NCBI GenBank assembly: GCA_002478115.1
Contig: DLMH01000046.1
Coordinates: 1 to 7,731 of the forward strand
DNA length: 7,731 nt
Origin: Candidatus Acidiferrum typicum
GTDB lineage: Bacteria; Acidobacteriota; Terriglobia; Acidiferrales; UBA7541
Direction: 5' to 3'
In this document: positions 7,248-7,731 of the stretch, piece by piece
Layout of the letters: the number at the start of each line of letters is the position of its first letter
How positions within the stretch are numbered: the stretch's first letter is position 1
Position numbers and translations under genes: made by a program
Notes under the pieces: generated by a model
Seen by the model: only the letters and a program-made list of their open reading frames with translations
Database searches by the model: none
Told to the model about the DNA's origin: nothing

Positions 7248-7731
7248 ATGAAGCTGCCCAAAACAATTTCACAAGCAAGAGACCCGGCAGTTGTCGACGT
7301 GCTCTACGCGCACGCGGAGATTGCCTTTTCCGTCCCCGAAGAAGTGGTGGGCCTCGATCCGGCGTCCGCGCAGCCGATGGTCGCAGAAAAAGTTGTTCCT
7401 CTATGGCCGATCCATCCACGGCCCATGCTGCCAAGCCGGGTCGCCATCATCGGGAATTACCTTCCCCGGCGCTGCGGCATCGCCACGTTTACAACGGATT
7501 TGTGCGACGCGATTCACGCGGAATACGAAGCCACGGAGCTGTTGGCCTTGCCCGTCAACGATACGGAAGAAGGCTACAGCTACCCCGCGCGGATACGATT
7601 TGAGCTATCGCAGGATGAGTTGGCTTCGTACCGCCAGGCCGCGGATTTCCTCAATTTCAGCAACATTGATTTGGTTTGCCTGCAGCACGAATATGGGATT
7701 TTCGGCGGTCCAGCGGGAGCGCACATCCTGG
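7248..7731 (+). CDS. GT-B glycosyltransferase, N-terminal part (3' partial)
   Basis: An open frame of 161 codons runs from the ATG at 7248 off the window end. After a variable N-terminal stretch of about 60 residues comes RVAIIGNYLPRRCGIATFTT (64-83), the nucleotide-fold start typical of GT-B glycosyltransferases (family 4-like), then LPVNDTEEGYSYP (101-113) and VCLQHEYGIFGGPAGAHIL (143-161). I recall this pattern in glycosyltransferases that often lie near mannoside phosphorylase (GH130) genes; the catalytic C-terminal half is outside the window. It would transfer a sugar from a nucleotide donor in the cytoplasm, with the acceptor unknown. AGGA (7239-7242) lies five bases upstream of the start. 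It follows groEL in the same direction and may start a separate carbohydrate operon. Confidence 0.85.
   Translation, partial: MKLPKTISQARDPAVVDVLYAHAEIAFSVPEEVVGLDPASAQPMVAEKVVPLWPIHPRPMLPSRVAIIGNYLPRRCGIATFTTDLCDAIHAEYEATELLALPVNDTEEGYSYPARIRFELSQDELASYRQAADFLNFSNIDLVCLQHEYGIFGGPAGAHIL

Overview
The window looks like chromosomal DNA of a moderately GC-rich, diderm-type bacterium. The closest feel is Acidobacteriota (Koribacter/Terriglobia-like). This is inferred from the style of the Crp-type regulator, the GroEL, the aromatic-rich secreted protein and the glycosyltransferase, and was not tested by a search. No transposase, integrase, tRNA, rRNA or CRISPR array was seen.

Left part (1-3771), all plus strand: the 3' end of a Gln/Lys-repeat protein with an aromatic C-terminal domain; a 51-residue DUF3309-type membrane protein; an exported zinc-dependent phospholipase C-like protein with a full set of candidate zinc ligands; a 50-residue lmo0937/DUF5670-type membrane protein; a 74-residue two-helix membrane protein; and an exported SYLF (Ysc84-like) lipid-binding-domain protein. 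A strong 15-bp hairpin closes this block.

Middle (3793-5109): a Crp/Fnr-family regulator on the minus strand, convergent with the SYLF gene. Behind it lies a 645-base stretch up to groES. It holds a long imperfect dyad just upstream of the regulator and one doubtful membrane-protein reading frame.

Right part (5110-7731), plus strand: groES and groEL with good ribosome-binding sites but no recognisable CIRCE operator, then the first 161 codons of a GT-B glycosyltransferase that runs off the window.

Taken together the genes suggest an envelope and stress neighbourhood: tiny membrane proteins of families often seen in stress-related contexts, two exported lipid-associated proteins, a global-type regulator and the chaperonin. 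That they work together is inferred from proximity only. Spacings of 100-250 bases between most genes argue against one long operon; only groES-groEL looks like a clear two-gene operon.
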